A DNA stretch of 21,554 bases from Tyzzerella sp. UBA1042 (lineage in GTDB: Bacteria > Bacillota > Clostridia > Lachnospirales > Anaerotignaceae): the NCBI GenBank assembly GCA_002316675.1, contig DCDZ01000052.1, positions 11,625 through 33,178 of the forward strand, read 5' to 3'. A program made the translations under genes and the position numbers. This document shows positions 6,350-13,901 of this stretch, one piece after another. The notes beneath the pieces were generated by a model, which was not told the DNA's origin, searched no databases, and saw only the letters and a program-made list of their open reading frames with translations. Positions within the stretch are counted from its first letter, which is position 1. Every line of letters begins with the position of its first letter.

Positions 6350-8095
6350 ATGGGGGCAGTAGAATTATTTGAACAGGCATCATCCGATTTATTTGGCATT
6401 TGGTTTCTGATAGGAGCCGTATTGGTATTTTTCATGCAGGCAGGATTTGCTATGGTAGAAACAGGATTCACCAGAGCAAAGAATGCCGGAAATATCATCA
6501 TGAAAAATCTAATGGATTTTTGTATTGGTACTGTGGTATTTTTGTTGATCGGATTTAATCTGATGATGGCCGAGGATACGTTATTTGGACTAATTGGTAT
6601 TCCTAATTTAAATCTTTTTACAGATTTTGCAAATTTTCCTTGGTCGTCCTTCGTTTTTAACCTGGTTTTCTGTGCCACGGCTGCCACAATTGTTTCCGGG
6701 GCCATGGCTGAAAGAACGAAGTTCAGCACTTACTTGATTTATAGTGCTGTTATCAGCTGTCTGATTTATCCCATTGAGGCAGGCTGGGTTTGGAATGGAA
6801 GCGGTTGGCTGTATCAAATGGGCTATGTGGATTTTGCAGGCTCTTCCGCCATTCACATGGTTGGTGGGATTACTTCTTTGATCGGCGCAAAAATGCTTGG
6901 TGCAAGAATTGGTAAGTATACAAAAGGGAAGGATGGCAAGGTTGAAGTAAATGCCATTCCCGGCCATTCCCTTACATTAGGTGCGTTGGGTGTATTCATT
7001 TTGTGGTTTGGCTGGTATGGCTTTAACGGTGCGGCAGCAACAGAGGTTGGTCAGCTTGCTCAGATTTTTGCAACCACAACCGTAGCCACCGGTTTTGCAA
7101 CTGTAACCACTATGCTTTTCACTTGGATGAAAAGCGGAAAGCCCGATGTTTCCATGACATTAAACGGTTCCTTAGCAGGCTTGGTAGGGATCACCGCAGG
7201 GTGTGCCAATGTGGATGTTTTCGGTGCCATCGTCATTGGTATTGTTGCCGGCTTCTTGGTGGTTATTGCCGTTGAAGTGTTAGATATGAAATTACATATT
7301 GATGATCCCGTTGGTGCAATTGCAGTGCATGGCGTAAACGGTGTTTGGGGCACATTGGCAGTGGGTTTATTTAATATTTATGAAGGCGACGGCATCGGCA
7401 AAGGCTTATTCTATGGCGGCGGCATCAGCCAGTTCATGACCCAGCTAGTGGGGGTTGTGGCCATTGCGGTATGGACTGTCGTAACCATGTATCTTGTATT
7501 TGCAATCATTAAAAAGACAAACGGACTTCGTGTATCTCCCGCAGAAGAAATTGAAGGGCTTGACATCAGCGAGCATGGTCTGGCAAGCAGCTATGCAGAC
7601 TTTATGCCAGTGACAAATGCTTACGGTGGCTTGGCCGGCAGTGCCCCTTCCGGTGATCTGGTGGAAGAAAAGCTTTCCGTACCTATGGATGCGGCTGTTC
7701 CGGTACAATATAGTGTTACAGAAAGTGGTTCCGGGAAACCTAAAATTACCAAGGTTACAATTATTACCCGCCAGAGTAAGTTTGATGAATTAAAGCGTGC
7801 CATGAATGCCATTGAGGTAACCGGCATGACGGTAATTCAGGTGGTTGGCTGTGGCTTGCAGAAGGGCAGCAGTCATTACTATCGTGGGGTACCTGTGGAA
7901 ATCAACCTTTTGCCGAAAATTCAGGTTGAAATCGTTGTATCCAAGGTTCCTGTAGAGCTGGTTGTGGAAGCGGCGAAAAATGCCCTTTATACCGGCAATA
8001 TCGGCGATGGAAAAATCTTTATCTACAACGTAGAGGATGTTATTAAAATCAGAACCGGCGAAACCGGCTATGATGCAATGCAAGGCGAAGAATAA
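6350..8095 (+). CDS. Ammonium transporter fused to a C-terminal PII (GlnK-like) domain
   Basis: Amt/MEP/Rh channel for ammonium uptake with its own regulator attached. Residues 1 to about 405 are the Amt domain: about eleven membrane helices, AMVETGF after the first helix, and the twin pore histidines in AIHMVGG and AIAVHGVNG. After a linker of some 55 residues, roughly the last 110 residues form a PII domain, with ITKVTIITRQSKFDELKRA at its start, the T-loop block LQKGSSHYYRG with the tyrosine position that is uridylylated in enteric GlnK, LPKIQVEIVV, and a final RTGETG. Free PII plugs Amt trimers according to the ATP/ADP and 2-oxoglutarate state; here that control would act in cis. The start is the ATG at 6350, seven bases after AAGGAGGT. 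Total 581 residues, against about 400-430 for ordinary Amt. Confidence 0.93.
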   Translation: MGAVELFEQASSDLFGIWFLIGAVLVFFMQAGFAMVETGFTRAKNAGNIIMKNLMDFCIGTVVFLLIGFNLMMAEDTLFGLIGIPNLNLFTDFANFPWSSFVFNLVFCATAATIVSGAMAERTKFSTYLIYSAVISCLIYPIEAGWVWNGSGWLYQMGYVDFAGSSAIHMVGGITSLIGAKMLGARIGKYTKGKDGKVEVNAIPGHSLTLGALGVFILWFGWYGFNGAAATEVGQLAQIFATTTVATGFATVTTMLFTWMKSGKPDVSMTLNGSLAGLVGITAGCANVDVFGAIVIGIVAGFLVVIAVEVLDMKLHIDDPVGAIAVHGVNGVWGTLAVGLFNIYEGDGIGKGLFYGGGISQFMTQLVGVVAIAVWTVVTMYLVFAIIKKTNGLRVSPAEEIEGLDISEHGLASSYADFMPVTNAYGGLAGSAPSGDLVEEKLSVPMDAAVPVQYSVTESGSGKPKITKVTIITRQSKFDELKRAMNAIEVTGMTVIQVVGCGLQKGSSHYYRGVPVEINLLPKIQVEIVVSKVPVELVVEAAKNALYTGNIGDGKIFIYNVEDVIKIRTGETGYDAMQGEE

Positions 8096-8159
8096 AAGAA
8101 TTCAAAGGCCTATGGCCGTTGAAGATAAAATTCCCTAAATGTATAATTTCGTTTGAGAG

Positions 8160-8184
8160 ATACCGTCAGAGCTTCTGGCGGTAT
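8160..8184 (+). terminator. Terminator after amt
   Basis: A ten-base-pair stem, ATACCGTCAG with CTGGCGGTAT, and a five-base loop, extended outward by AGAGA/TCTCT after a bulge. The T-run is short, so efficiency is uncertain. Confidence 0.6.
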
Positions 8185-8204
8185 TTCTCTGTGTAAAAGG
8201 CGAT

Positions 8205-8444
8205 TTATTGTGGTTTATTCCCCTTTTTTTGCAGAAGAATTTTATCCGCAATGGACGCGATGAATTCCTCCGTTGTGGGAATTTGGCCTTGATAGGGAAT
8301 ACTTTTTTGAAAATGGGATACCCCTTCTGCTTTGTTTGATTTTAGATAGGCATCGTCGATGGCGGCTTGCATCTGACGTTTTACTTCTTCCACAGTGATA
8401 CCTTGTTCTTTGGCAATTTTACGATAAATGCTTCTCATGTTCAT
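8205..8444 (-). CDS. Small uncharacterised helical protein
   Basis: A protein of 79 residues, predicted mostly helical and cytoplasmic, without signal or membrane segment. It opens with SIYRKIAKEQGITVEEVKRQ, which looks like a short helix-turn-helix-type bundle, and ends with IPTTEEFIASIADKIL. Similar short proteins are common in Clostridia and are sometimes labelled as Spo0A-C-terminal-like, but I see no recognition helix that supports a DNA-binding call. A GAGGTG site precedes the ATG at 8444; the second ATG two codons later is also possible. It is divergent from the XRE gene and shares about 150 bases of AT-rich intergenic DNA with it. Confidence 0.65.
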   Translation of the reverse strand: MNMRSIYRKIAKEQGITVEEVKRQMQAAIDDAYLKSNKAEGVSHFQKSIPYQGQIPTTEEFIASIADKILLQKKGNKPQ

Positions 8445-8562
8445 GATAATTACACCTCTCTAGTATAATATAATTTGATTACACATGATTCATATTTTAT
8501 ATAATATAATTCCCTGTGTCAATAGATATGAATAGTATATTTCCCTAAAAAAGATAATCTAT

Positions 8563-8578
8563 AGAGTACAATTACTCT
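8563..8578. promoter_or_regulatory. Palindromic operator candidate before the XRE gene
   Basis: AGAGTA, four bases, TACTCT: a perfect 6+6 inverted repeat ending four bases before the ribosome site of the regulator. A -10-like GATAAT lies at 8553-8558. The position fits autorepression by the XRE protein. Confidence 0.45.
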
Positions 8579-8595
8579 TATAGGTGGTGAAAAAG

Positions 8596-8904
8596 ATGTA
8601 TGAGGAAATGTTTAGCAGGCGAATTACCCAGCTTAGAACCGCACGAGGAGTATCTGCTAGAGATATGAGTTTGTCCTTGGGACAAAGCGAAAGCTATATT
8701 AATAAAATAGAAAATGGCAAATCCTTTCCATCTATGCAAGTATTTTTCTATATCTGTGAATATTTTGGAATAACACCAAAGGATTTCTTTGAGGATGGAA
8801 CCACTAATCCAAGCATGATTAATGCATTGATTAGGGATTTGAAGTTTTTGGATGAAAAACAAATTATGAACATTCATGAAATTGTAAAAGGCTTAAAAAA
8901 ATAA
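8596..8904 (+). CDS. XRE-family helix-turn-helix transcriptional regulator
   Basis: A small DNA-binding repressor-type protein, about 102 residues from the ATG at 8596, which lies eight bases after AGGTGG. A GTG at 8584 would add four residues but overlaps that site. The N-terminal 65 residues form a Cro/C1 HTH domain: RRITQLRTARG, then the recognition region LGQSESYINKIENGKSFPS, and FFYICEYFGITPKDFF. The last third is a short amphipathic tail that may mediate dimerisation. No phage genes are nearby, so it looks like a stand-alone chromosomal regulator. Targets are unknown; the palindrome just upstream is the obvious candidate for self-control. Confidence 0.85.
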   Translation: MYEEMFSRRITQLRTARGVSARDMSLSLGQSESYINKIENGKSFPSMQVFFYICEYFGITPKDFFEDGTTNPSMINALIRDLKFLDEKQIMNIHEIVKGLKK

Positions 8905-8948
8905 AGTAGATGGGTGCCATTTTGGCGATACCCATCTACTATTTTTTT
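8905..8948. terminator. Strong terminator, probably bidirectional
   Basis: An 11-bp stem AGTAGATGGGT / ACCCATCTACT, followed by seven T on the plus side and preceded by an A-run near 8895. It serves the XRE gene and, in reverse, the convergent secreted-protein gene. Confidence 0.9.
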
Positions 8949-8981
8949 AGTTGTTGCTGTTTCTACTATGTATAAATGCCC

Positions 8982-10109
8982 TTAGTTTTTCAGTGTAACT
9001 GTTTTTGTTTCAGCATCCCATGAAACTTGTGTGTCGGGGATTTCCATAATCTTCATCCAATCTCTTAAAGAAACAAAAAGCCGCTCCTCTTGAATTTCTG
9101 CTGCTGTAGCAAGGGAAATGCTTTCATTCCCTTTTGTCATGGTTTCTTGGTTTGCAACAATAGTAAAGGTTTTTCCGTTATACGTAATTTCTGCTGTTTT
9201 TGCAGGGGAATCCCACTTTATATCCACGTTGGGGTCGGAAAGCACCAACAAAGCCCTTAAAGGCAGCATGGTGTAACCGTCGTTTATATAAGGGGTTACA
9301 TCTGCGGTATAAGCAGCTTCGCCGTTCTTTTTTATTTCCTTGCTTCCAATGGAAATGAGATAGGTATTTTCGGGGGTTTCTTCCGGCTGCTCTTCCGGCT
9401 GTTCTTCGGGTTGTTCTTCGGGCTGTTCCTCAGGCTGTTCGGGTTTTGCAGATGCCTTTGAAAGGACAATCACATCGTCAAATTCATCATAGCCTTCTTC
9501 ATAATCAAAGGCAATGCTGTCGGGGTCAACGCCGCTTTTGGTGATCACAAAAACAGCATCTTCACCTAAGTCGGTAGGGAAGGTCAGCTTCGCTTTATCC
9601 TTTATGGATACGGCAGTCTGCTTGGACTTTAAGTCGTAAATATAAATTGCAAACCTGGGAACGTCCACATTAATTTCTGCTTCGTCATCAATGGTTAAAA
9701 CACCATTGTTTACATAAATACTGCTGGCGCTGGAGCTTTCAATGTTAATTTCCAGCTTACCGTCACCGCTGATGATTAAGTCTCCATCGCTGTAAATACC
9801 ATTGCATTGGTAAGCGTTTGTGGTGATTTTGTTTTCTTTGCCTTCCAATAAAAGCATACTGTCTTTGGGCAGAAGAATGGCGGAGCTTTTTTCCCGCACC
9901 CCCATATTGACTACGCCTTGAAAATTGTTCAGCGTCAATATTTTGTCGTCTGCATCCCAATCCCAGGTATCCCCCTGCTGATCTGTTGTAACTTCACGAA
10001 AATCCATCATCATCAGATCAATCTCCGTATCTGCGGCAAAGGCGGCAACGGGAGAAAATCCCATCACCATGACACAGGCAAGCAGCATAGAAATTAATTT
10101 TTTCTTCAT
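8982..10109 (-). CDS. Secreted protein: beta-repeat region, EQPE linker and copper-amine-oxidase-N-like stalk domain
   Basis: Exported protein of 375 residues. A signal peptide covers residues 1-25 (KKK, a hydrophobic core, then AFA before the likely cleavage). Residues about 50-210 resemble the short beta-strand repeats of carbohydrate-binding or adhesin-like surface proteins, with GNG- and SGDGKLEIN-type turns. A glutamate/proline-rich spacer of EQPE units follows at about 223-246. The last 125 residues form a copper-amine-oxidase N-terminal-like (stalk) domain with MLPLRALL, AEITYNGK and LFVSLRDW. That domain is common on clostridial surface proteins and need not bind copper. No LPXTG sorting motif is seen, so it is probably soluble or held non-covalently. 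AAGGAGG precedes the ATG. Function unknown. Confidence 0.85.
   Translation of the reverse strand: MKKKLISMLLACVMVMGFSPVAAFAADTEIDLMMMDFREVTTDQQGDTWDWDADDKILTLNNFQGVVNMGVREKSSAILLPKDSMLLLEGKENKITTNAYQCNGIYSDGDLIISGDGKLEINIESSSASSIYVNNGVLTIDDEAEINVDVPRFAIYIYDLKSKQTAVSIKDKAKLTFPTDLGEDAVFVITKSGVDPDSIAFDYEEGYDEFDDVIVLSKASAKPEQPEEQPEEQPEEQPEEQPEETPENTYLISIGSKEIKKNGEAAYTADVTPYINDGYTMLPLRALLVLSDPNVDIKWDSPAKTAEITYNGKTFTIVANQETMTKGNESISLATAAEIQEERLFVSLRDWMKIMEIPDTQVSWDAETKTVTLKN
9369..9440 (-). repeat. 12-bp in-frame tandem repeat encoding EQPE units
   Basis: Six consecutive 12-base units on the minus strand encode five EQPE and one ETPE. The units differ at synonymous positions, so the array is not freshly expanded. 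It forms the linker between the two domains of the secreted protein. Confidence 0.85.
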
Positions 10110-10225
10110 TTTAAAACCTCCTTTTTGATATAGTGTATCATTTTTTGCAGAAATGTGAAGAGAAAATATTCATTTTGTTTGACGGAGTGTTTCTGGAAAA
10201 GGTTCCCGCTTCTTGAAAAAAAGAT

Positions 10226-10270
10226 GGTTTCTTATGGCATCGGGTTTTTATATGGTGTATAATAGAAACC
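10226..10270 (+). promoter_or_regulatory. Promoter region of the yhaM-rlmD operon with flanking inverted repeat
   Basis: A perfect TATAAT at 10258-10263 lies 41 bases before the ATG. The -35 region is weak. GGTTTCT (10226-10232) and AGAAACC (10264-10270) form an inverted repeat that brackets the core promoter. Confidence 0.45.
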
Positions 10271-10304
10271 AATTAGAATCGTAGTTTAGAAGTGGAGGAT
10301 ATTC

Positions 10305-11249
10305 ATGAAATTTATCAATGAATTAAGGGAAGGCGAAAGCGTGATGGGGCATTATCTGTGTAAAAACAGACAAAGCCTGAAATCGAGGAATGGAAAAACA
10401 TATCTATCCCTTAAATTGCAGGATAAAACAGGTATGGTGGATGCAAAGGTTTGGGATATGAATAAGGATATTCAAAGCTTTGCCGAGAATGATTTTATTA
10501 AAGTGGACGGTTCGGTGACTGTTTTTAATAATGATTTGCAGTTAAATATCAAGCGGATTCGGCGCAGTATGGAAGGGGAGTATGACCCGGCGGATTATAT
10601 TCCTTCAACGGATAAAAATATTGATGAAATGTTTCAGCAGCTGCTGGATTTTATTAAAACCATTGAAAGCCCTTATATTAAGGCGTTGCTGGAGGAAATA
10701 TTTTTGCACCATCCGTTGATCAGCAAGGAGTTTAAGTTTCATTCGGCGGCGAAAAGTATGCATCATAGCTTTCGCGGCGGCTTGGTAGAGCATACCCTGT
10801 CTGTGACGCAGATTTGCGATTTTATGGCGGATCGGTATCAGTTTGTGGATCGGGATATTTTAATTGCTTCTGCTATGCTGCATGATGCGGGAAAAATCAT
10901 AGAGCTTTCGGATTTCCCGGAAAATGATTATACCGATGACGGTCAGCTTTTGGGGCATATTTTTATCGGTGCGGAATTGATTAAAGATACTGCGGCAAAA
11001 ATCAGCGGATTCCCAAAGCAGTTGGAATCCCTGCTGAAACACTGTATACTTTCTCACCATGGGGAGCTTGAATATGGCTCGCCGAAGGTGCCTGAAACCA
11101 TAGAGGCATTTATTTTGCATTGCGCTGACAATATGGATGCAAAGACGAAGATGATAGAAGAGATGTTGGCGGCGGATAATACCCAAGGCAATTGGGCAGG
11201 CTTCAACCGGATGCTGCAAAGAAATATTCGTCGTTCGGATTATAAATAA
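10305..11249 (+). CDS. YhaM-like 3'-5' exoribonuclease (OB-fold plus HD domain)
   Basis: A cytoplasmic RNA- and single-stranded-DNA-trimming enzyme of 314 residues, close to the length of Bacillus YhaM. An N-terminal OB-fold nucleic-acid-binding domain covers about 12-90 (TYLSLKLQDKTGMVDAKVW). The HD domain covers about 150-290, with HHSFRGGLVEHT, the metal-binding pair in SAMLHDAGKI, LSHHGELEYG, and a closing HCADNMDAK. All expected HD ligands are present. It is the first gene of a tight run: the next start is 12 bases after its stop. A GGAGGA site precedes the ATG. In Bacillus YhaM trims RNA ends; that role is inferred here from family. Confidence 0.9.
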   Translation: MKFINELREGESVMGHYLCKNRQSLKSRNGKTYLSLKLQDKTGMVDAKVWDMNKDIQSFAENDFIKVDGSVTVFNNDLQLNIKRIRRSMEGEYDPADYIPSTDKNIDEMFQQLLDFIKTIESPYIKALLEEIFLHHPLISKEFKFHSAAKSMHHSFRGGLVEHTLSVTQICDFMADRYQFVDRDILIASAMLHDAGKIIELSDFPENDYTDDGQLLGHIFIGAELIKDTAAKISGFPKQLESLLKHCILSHHGELEYGSPKVPETIEAFILHCADNMDAKTKMIEEMLAADNTQGNWAGFNRMLQRNIRRSDYK

Positions 11250-11261
11250 GAGGGAACAGCT

Positions 11262-11558
11262 ATGGAAAGAAAAACAATTTCAGCCCATGAGATCAATAAG
11301 TATACCTATTGCCCCTACCAGTGGTATTATGAAAAGCTGTATGGCAGGAAGGAATTGCGCAGGCTGCATCAGGAGCGGAATGAAGCCCTTGGCTTGGAAA
11401 GCAGTGCCATGTCCAACTTTGCAAGAGGTTTGGAATACCACAAGGGGGACTATGCAAAGCGTCGTTTGATAGGCTTGGCCTGGAAAATTTGCTTGCTGCT
11501 TTTGATTCTTGCCTTGGCGGCTGTGTATTTCTGGCTGAAAAGTGGTATGAATGGATAA
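11262..11558 (+). CDS. Small membrane protein with Cas4-like N-terminal motif (half of a split nuclease?)
   Basis: A protein of 98 residues. Residues 6-28 read like the N-terminus of Cas4/RecB-type nucleases: ISAHEINKYTYCPYQWYYEK, where Cys17 occupies the place of the first Fe-S cysteine of Cas4. Residues about 69-92 form one transmembrane helix (a run of Leu/Ile/Ala after KRRLIGLAWK), then the frame stops. There is no catalytic DxxEXK motif in this piece; that motif occurs in the next gene, whose ATG overlaps this stop by eight bases in the +1 frame. The positive-inside rule puts the N-terminal domain in the cytoplasm. It may be half of a two-chain enzyme or the 5' part of a frameshifted gene. 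See findings. Confidence 0.75.
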   Translation: MERKTISAHEINKYTYCPYQWYYEKLYGRKELRRLHQERNEALGLESSAMSNFARGLEYHKGDYAKRRLIGLAWKICLLLLILALAAVYFWLKSGMNG

Positions 11559-12180
11559 AATAATAGAAAATTTTTCGTGGACAGATGCATCGTTGTTGCT
11601 GCTGTTGTTGCTTTTGCTTCTTCTGATTTTACTGCGTGGATGCCGGGGTACAATGAAAAAATTGCCTGCCTCTGCTCGTATGTTTGGGTATTCCTTGCTT
11701 TATGCGGATCAGAAGCAAAGCGGAGCAAAACAAGAGGGCTTCGGGAAGCTGCTGCATTCGGAGGCATATGCATTGCAGGGGAAACCGGATTATATTTATA
11801 AAAAAAGATTCGGCAAGGCCATTGTACCTGTGGAGTTAAAAAGCGGTAGCATTGGTGAGGAGGCACTGCCCCATAGAGGAGATTTGCTGCAATTGGCGGC
11901 CTATTTTTTACTTCTAGAGGATGTTTATCAGGTGCGGCCTAAATTTGGTAAGCTGGTGTATCGGGACTATATGTTTGTTGTGAAAAATACCAGGGGCCTG
12001 CGTAAGGAAGTGGGGCAGACCATGAAGGCAATGCGGGAAATGCTTCTTTACGGTGTGGGGAAAGCAAATGCAAGCTTTGTGACTTGTAGGCATTGCATCT
12101 GTAATGGTACGGTTTGCACCCATTCCGGAACAAAAATTATTGGAGGAAAAGCAGATGAGTCTTCCTGTGGAGAAGAATAA
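11551..12180 (+). CDS. Membrane-anchored Cas4/RecB-like PD-(D/E)XK nuclease domain protein
   Basis: A protein of 209 residues. An N-terminal anchor includes eleven consecutive leucines at residues 15-25. The cytoplasmic part carries the RecB/Cas4 nuclease motifs: Asp80 in GKPDYIY, Glu95 and Lys97 in VPVELKSG, and the QxxxY motif at Gln114/Tyr118 in LLQLAAY. Near the end Cys179-x2-Cys182-x6-Cys189 matches the three C-terminal Fe-S cysteines of Cas4; the fourth, N-terminal cysteine is missing here but present in the preceding gene. Start: the ATG directly after an in-frame TGA, overlapping the previous stop, so probably translated by coupling. Its 3' end overlaps rlmD by 26 bases. No CRISPR array or other cas gene is visible. 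Confidence 0.8.
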   Translation: MDKIIENFSWTDASLLLLLLLLLLLILLRGCRGTMKKLPASARMFGYSLLYADQKQSGAKQEGFGKLLHSEAYALQGKPDYIYKKRFGKAIVPVELKSGSIGEEALPHRGDLLQLAAYFLLLEDVYQVRPKFGKLVYRDYMFVVKNTRGLRKEVGQTMKAMREMLLYGVGKANASFVTCRHCICNGTVCTHSGTKIIGGKADESSCGEE

Positions 12181-13636
12181 TACGTATGAAATGACCATAG
12201 ATGCATTGGGCAGCAATGGCGAAGGCATAGGCAGAATAGATGGATTTACAGTTTTTGTAGAGGGCGCATTACCCGAGGAAGTTGTAAAGGTTTTGATACT
12301 TAAAGTGAAAAAAAGTTATGGGTATGGGAAGCTTTTGGAGATTGTGAAGGAATCCCCCTATCGGGTGGTTCCCCCCTGTCCGGTGGCGAAAACCTGCGGT
12401 GGCTGTCAGCTCCAGCACCTGTCCTATGCGGGACAGCTTGCATATAAGGCAAGAAAAGTGAAGGATGACTTGGAACGCATCGGCGGTTTGCAGGAGGTGG
12501 GGGAAGTACCCATTTATGGCATGGAGAACCCTTGGCGGTATCGGAATAAGGCCCAGTTTCCTGTGGGAATGGGAAGGGATGGATTGGCTGAAATCGGTTT
12601 TTACGCAAAACGCAGCCATAGAATTGTGGATACACCGGTGTGCTTTTTGCAAAATCCTGTAAATGACGAAATTGTTGCCGTCGTAAGAGCATTTCTCGAT
12701 GGGTTTAAAATTTCTGCCTATGATGAAGAAAAACATCAGGGATTGGTGCGGCATATTTTGACCAGAGTTGGGAGAAATAGCGGTGAGATCATGGTCTGCA
12801 TTGTAATCAACGGTAAGAAGCTTCCCCATAGCGAGGTGCTTGTTGAACGGCTACAGACAATTGATGGAGTCGCCTCCATTGTTTTAAATGTAAATAAAGG
12901 GAAAACCAATGTTATTTTAGGGGAAAAGGTGATTCCGTTATGGGGGAAGGACACCATAGAGGATTCCCTCGACGGTATATCCTTTGCAATTTCTCCGCGG
13001 TCCTTCTACCAGATAAATCCTGCGCAGACAGAGGTTTTATATCAAAAGGCTGTGGAAATGGCAGGATTGCAGTGGGATGAAACCGTGTTGGATTTGTATT
13101 GTGGAATCGGGACCATCTCCTTATTTTTCGCAAGGAAAGCAAAGAAGGTTTTCGGTGTGGAAATCGTGCCGGAAGCCATTGAGGATGCAAGGCAGAATGC
13201 TGCACGAAATGCAATTGCAAATGCAACCTTTGAGGTGGGAGCGGCAGAAGAGGTGATCCCGCGATTATTCCGGGAGCAGGGGATTACTGCCGATGTGATC
13301 GTTGTTGACCCGCCGAGGAAAGGGTGTGACGAAACACTTTTGCATACCATTGCGGAAATTGCCCCAAAACGGCTTGTGTATGTTTCCTGTAATTCGGCTA
13401 CGCTGGCAAGAGATGTAAAATTTTTGGAAAGCAGAGGGTTTCAGGTAAGGGATGTGGCGGCGGTGGATCAGTTTCCGATGACGGTGCATGTTGAAACGGT
13501 TGTACTTCTTTCCCACAAAAATGCAGACACACATATCAACGTAAATGTGGAGTTTGGTGATGGTGACGGGAAAATCCCTGTTGGTAAGATTGCTGAAAAG
13601 GCTGAGGAATATACACCAAGAAAGAATAACCTATAA
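12155..13636 (+). CDS. rlmD: 23S rRNA (uracil-1939-C5)-methyltransferase, RlmD/RumA family
   Basis: SAM-dependent methyltransferase that makes 5-methyluridine in 23S rRNA (TrmA/RumA family). The TRAM domain at about 10-70 is followed by Fe-S cysteines in CPVAKTCGGCQ, with the fourth likely in DTPVCFLQ. Motif I is DLYCGIGTISLFF, then VDPPRKGC, and the catalytic nucleophile in YVSCNSATLARD. The start is the ATG at 12155, after GGAGG and inside the end of the previous gene; the frame runs open further upstream but without a ribosome site. That gives 493 residues. After the usual end (TVHVETVVLLS) it continues with a tail of about 45 residues and then stops at a TAA. The downstream bases still encode the rest of a typical clostridial tail (see the next entry). 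Confidence 0.93.
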   Translation: MSLPVEKNNTYEMTIDALGSNGEGIGRIDGFTVFVEGALPEEVVKVLILKVKKSYGYGKLLEIVKESPYRVVPPCPVAKTCGGCQLQHLSYAGQLAYKARKVKDDLERIGGLQEVGEVPIYGMENPWRYRNKAQFPVGMGRDGLAEIGFYAKRSHRIVDTPVCFLQNPVNDEIVAVVRAFLDGFKISAYDEEKHQGLVRHILTRVGRNSGEIMVCIVINGKKLPHSEVLVERLQTIDGVASIVLNVNKGKTNVILGEKVIPLWGKDTIEDSLDGISFAISPRSFYQINPAQTEVLYQKAVEMAGLQWDETVLDLYCGIGTISLFFARKAKKVFGVEIVPEAIEDARQNAARNAIANATFEVGAAEEVIPRLFREQGITADVIVVDPPRKGCDETLLHTIAEIAPKRLVYVSCNSATLARDVKFLESRGFQVRDVAAVDQFPMTVHVETVVLLSHKNADTHINVNVEFGDGDGKIPVGKIAEKAEEYTPRKNNL

Positions 13637-13845
13637 ATAATAAAAGAGTATGTAGAGAGTATGTAGAAAGTAAATATGGGTTTGAAGTGCAAACACCTTA
13701 TATTGCAGAAGTAAAAAGGGACTTGGGGTTGCCAATGTACGAAGCTCCTAATGCAGTAGAGGGATTGAAACAGCTTCGGAAGTATCAGATGCCTGAAAAG
13801 GTGCAAGCGATTAAAGATGCTTTAAAACATTTTGATAAGCATTAA
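13637..13845 (+). pseudogene. Detached C-terminal extension of RlmD, broken by a stop and an 11-bp duplication
   Basis: After the rlmD TAA the same frame continues IIKEYVES and then hits TAG. An exact tandem duplication of GAGTATGTAGA (13646-13656 and 13657-13667) shifts the frame. Deleting one copy restores KEYVESKYGFEV, joined to an open stretch that reads TPYIAEVKRDLGLP, APNAVEGLKQ and EKVQAIKDALKHF up to a TAA at 13843. From memory, similar tails are common at the end of clostridial RumA-like proteins. No start codon or ribosome site lies ahead of this segment, so it is probably untranslated remnant sequence. Confidence 0.75.
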
Positions 13846-13901
13846 TTAATTTCACTCAGATATATTTGTTGTAGTTTTATTTTTTAATATATAGAGCAAT
13901 A

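Noticed and set aside
9369..9440. Phase-variable microsatellite
   Set aside because: The unit is 12 bases, so changes in copy number keep the frame, and the copies have diverged at synonymous sites, which argues against frequent slippage.
11262..12180. Calling the Cas4-like pair part of a CRISPR-Cas locus
   Set aside because: No repeat-spacer array and no cas1, cas2 or effector gene is visible in the window. The neighbours are RNA-processing genes.
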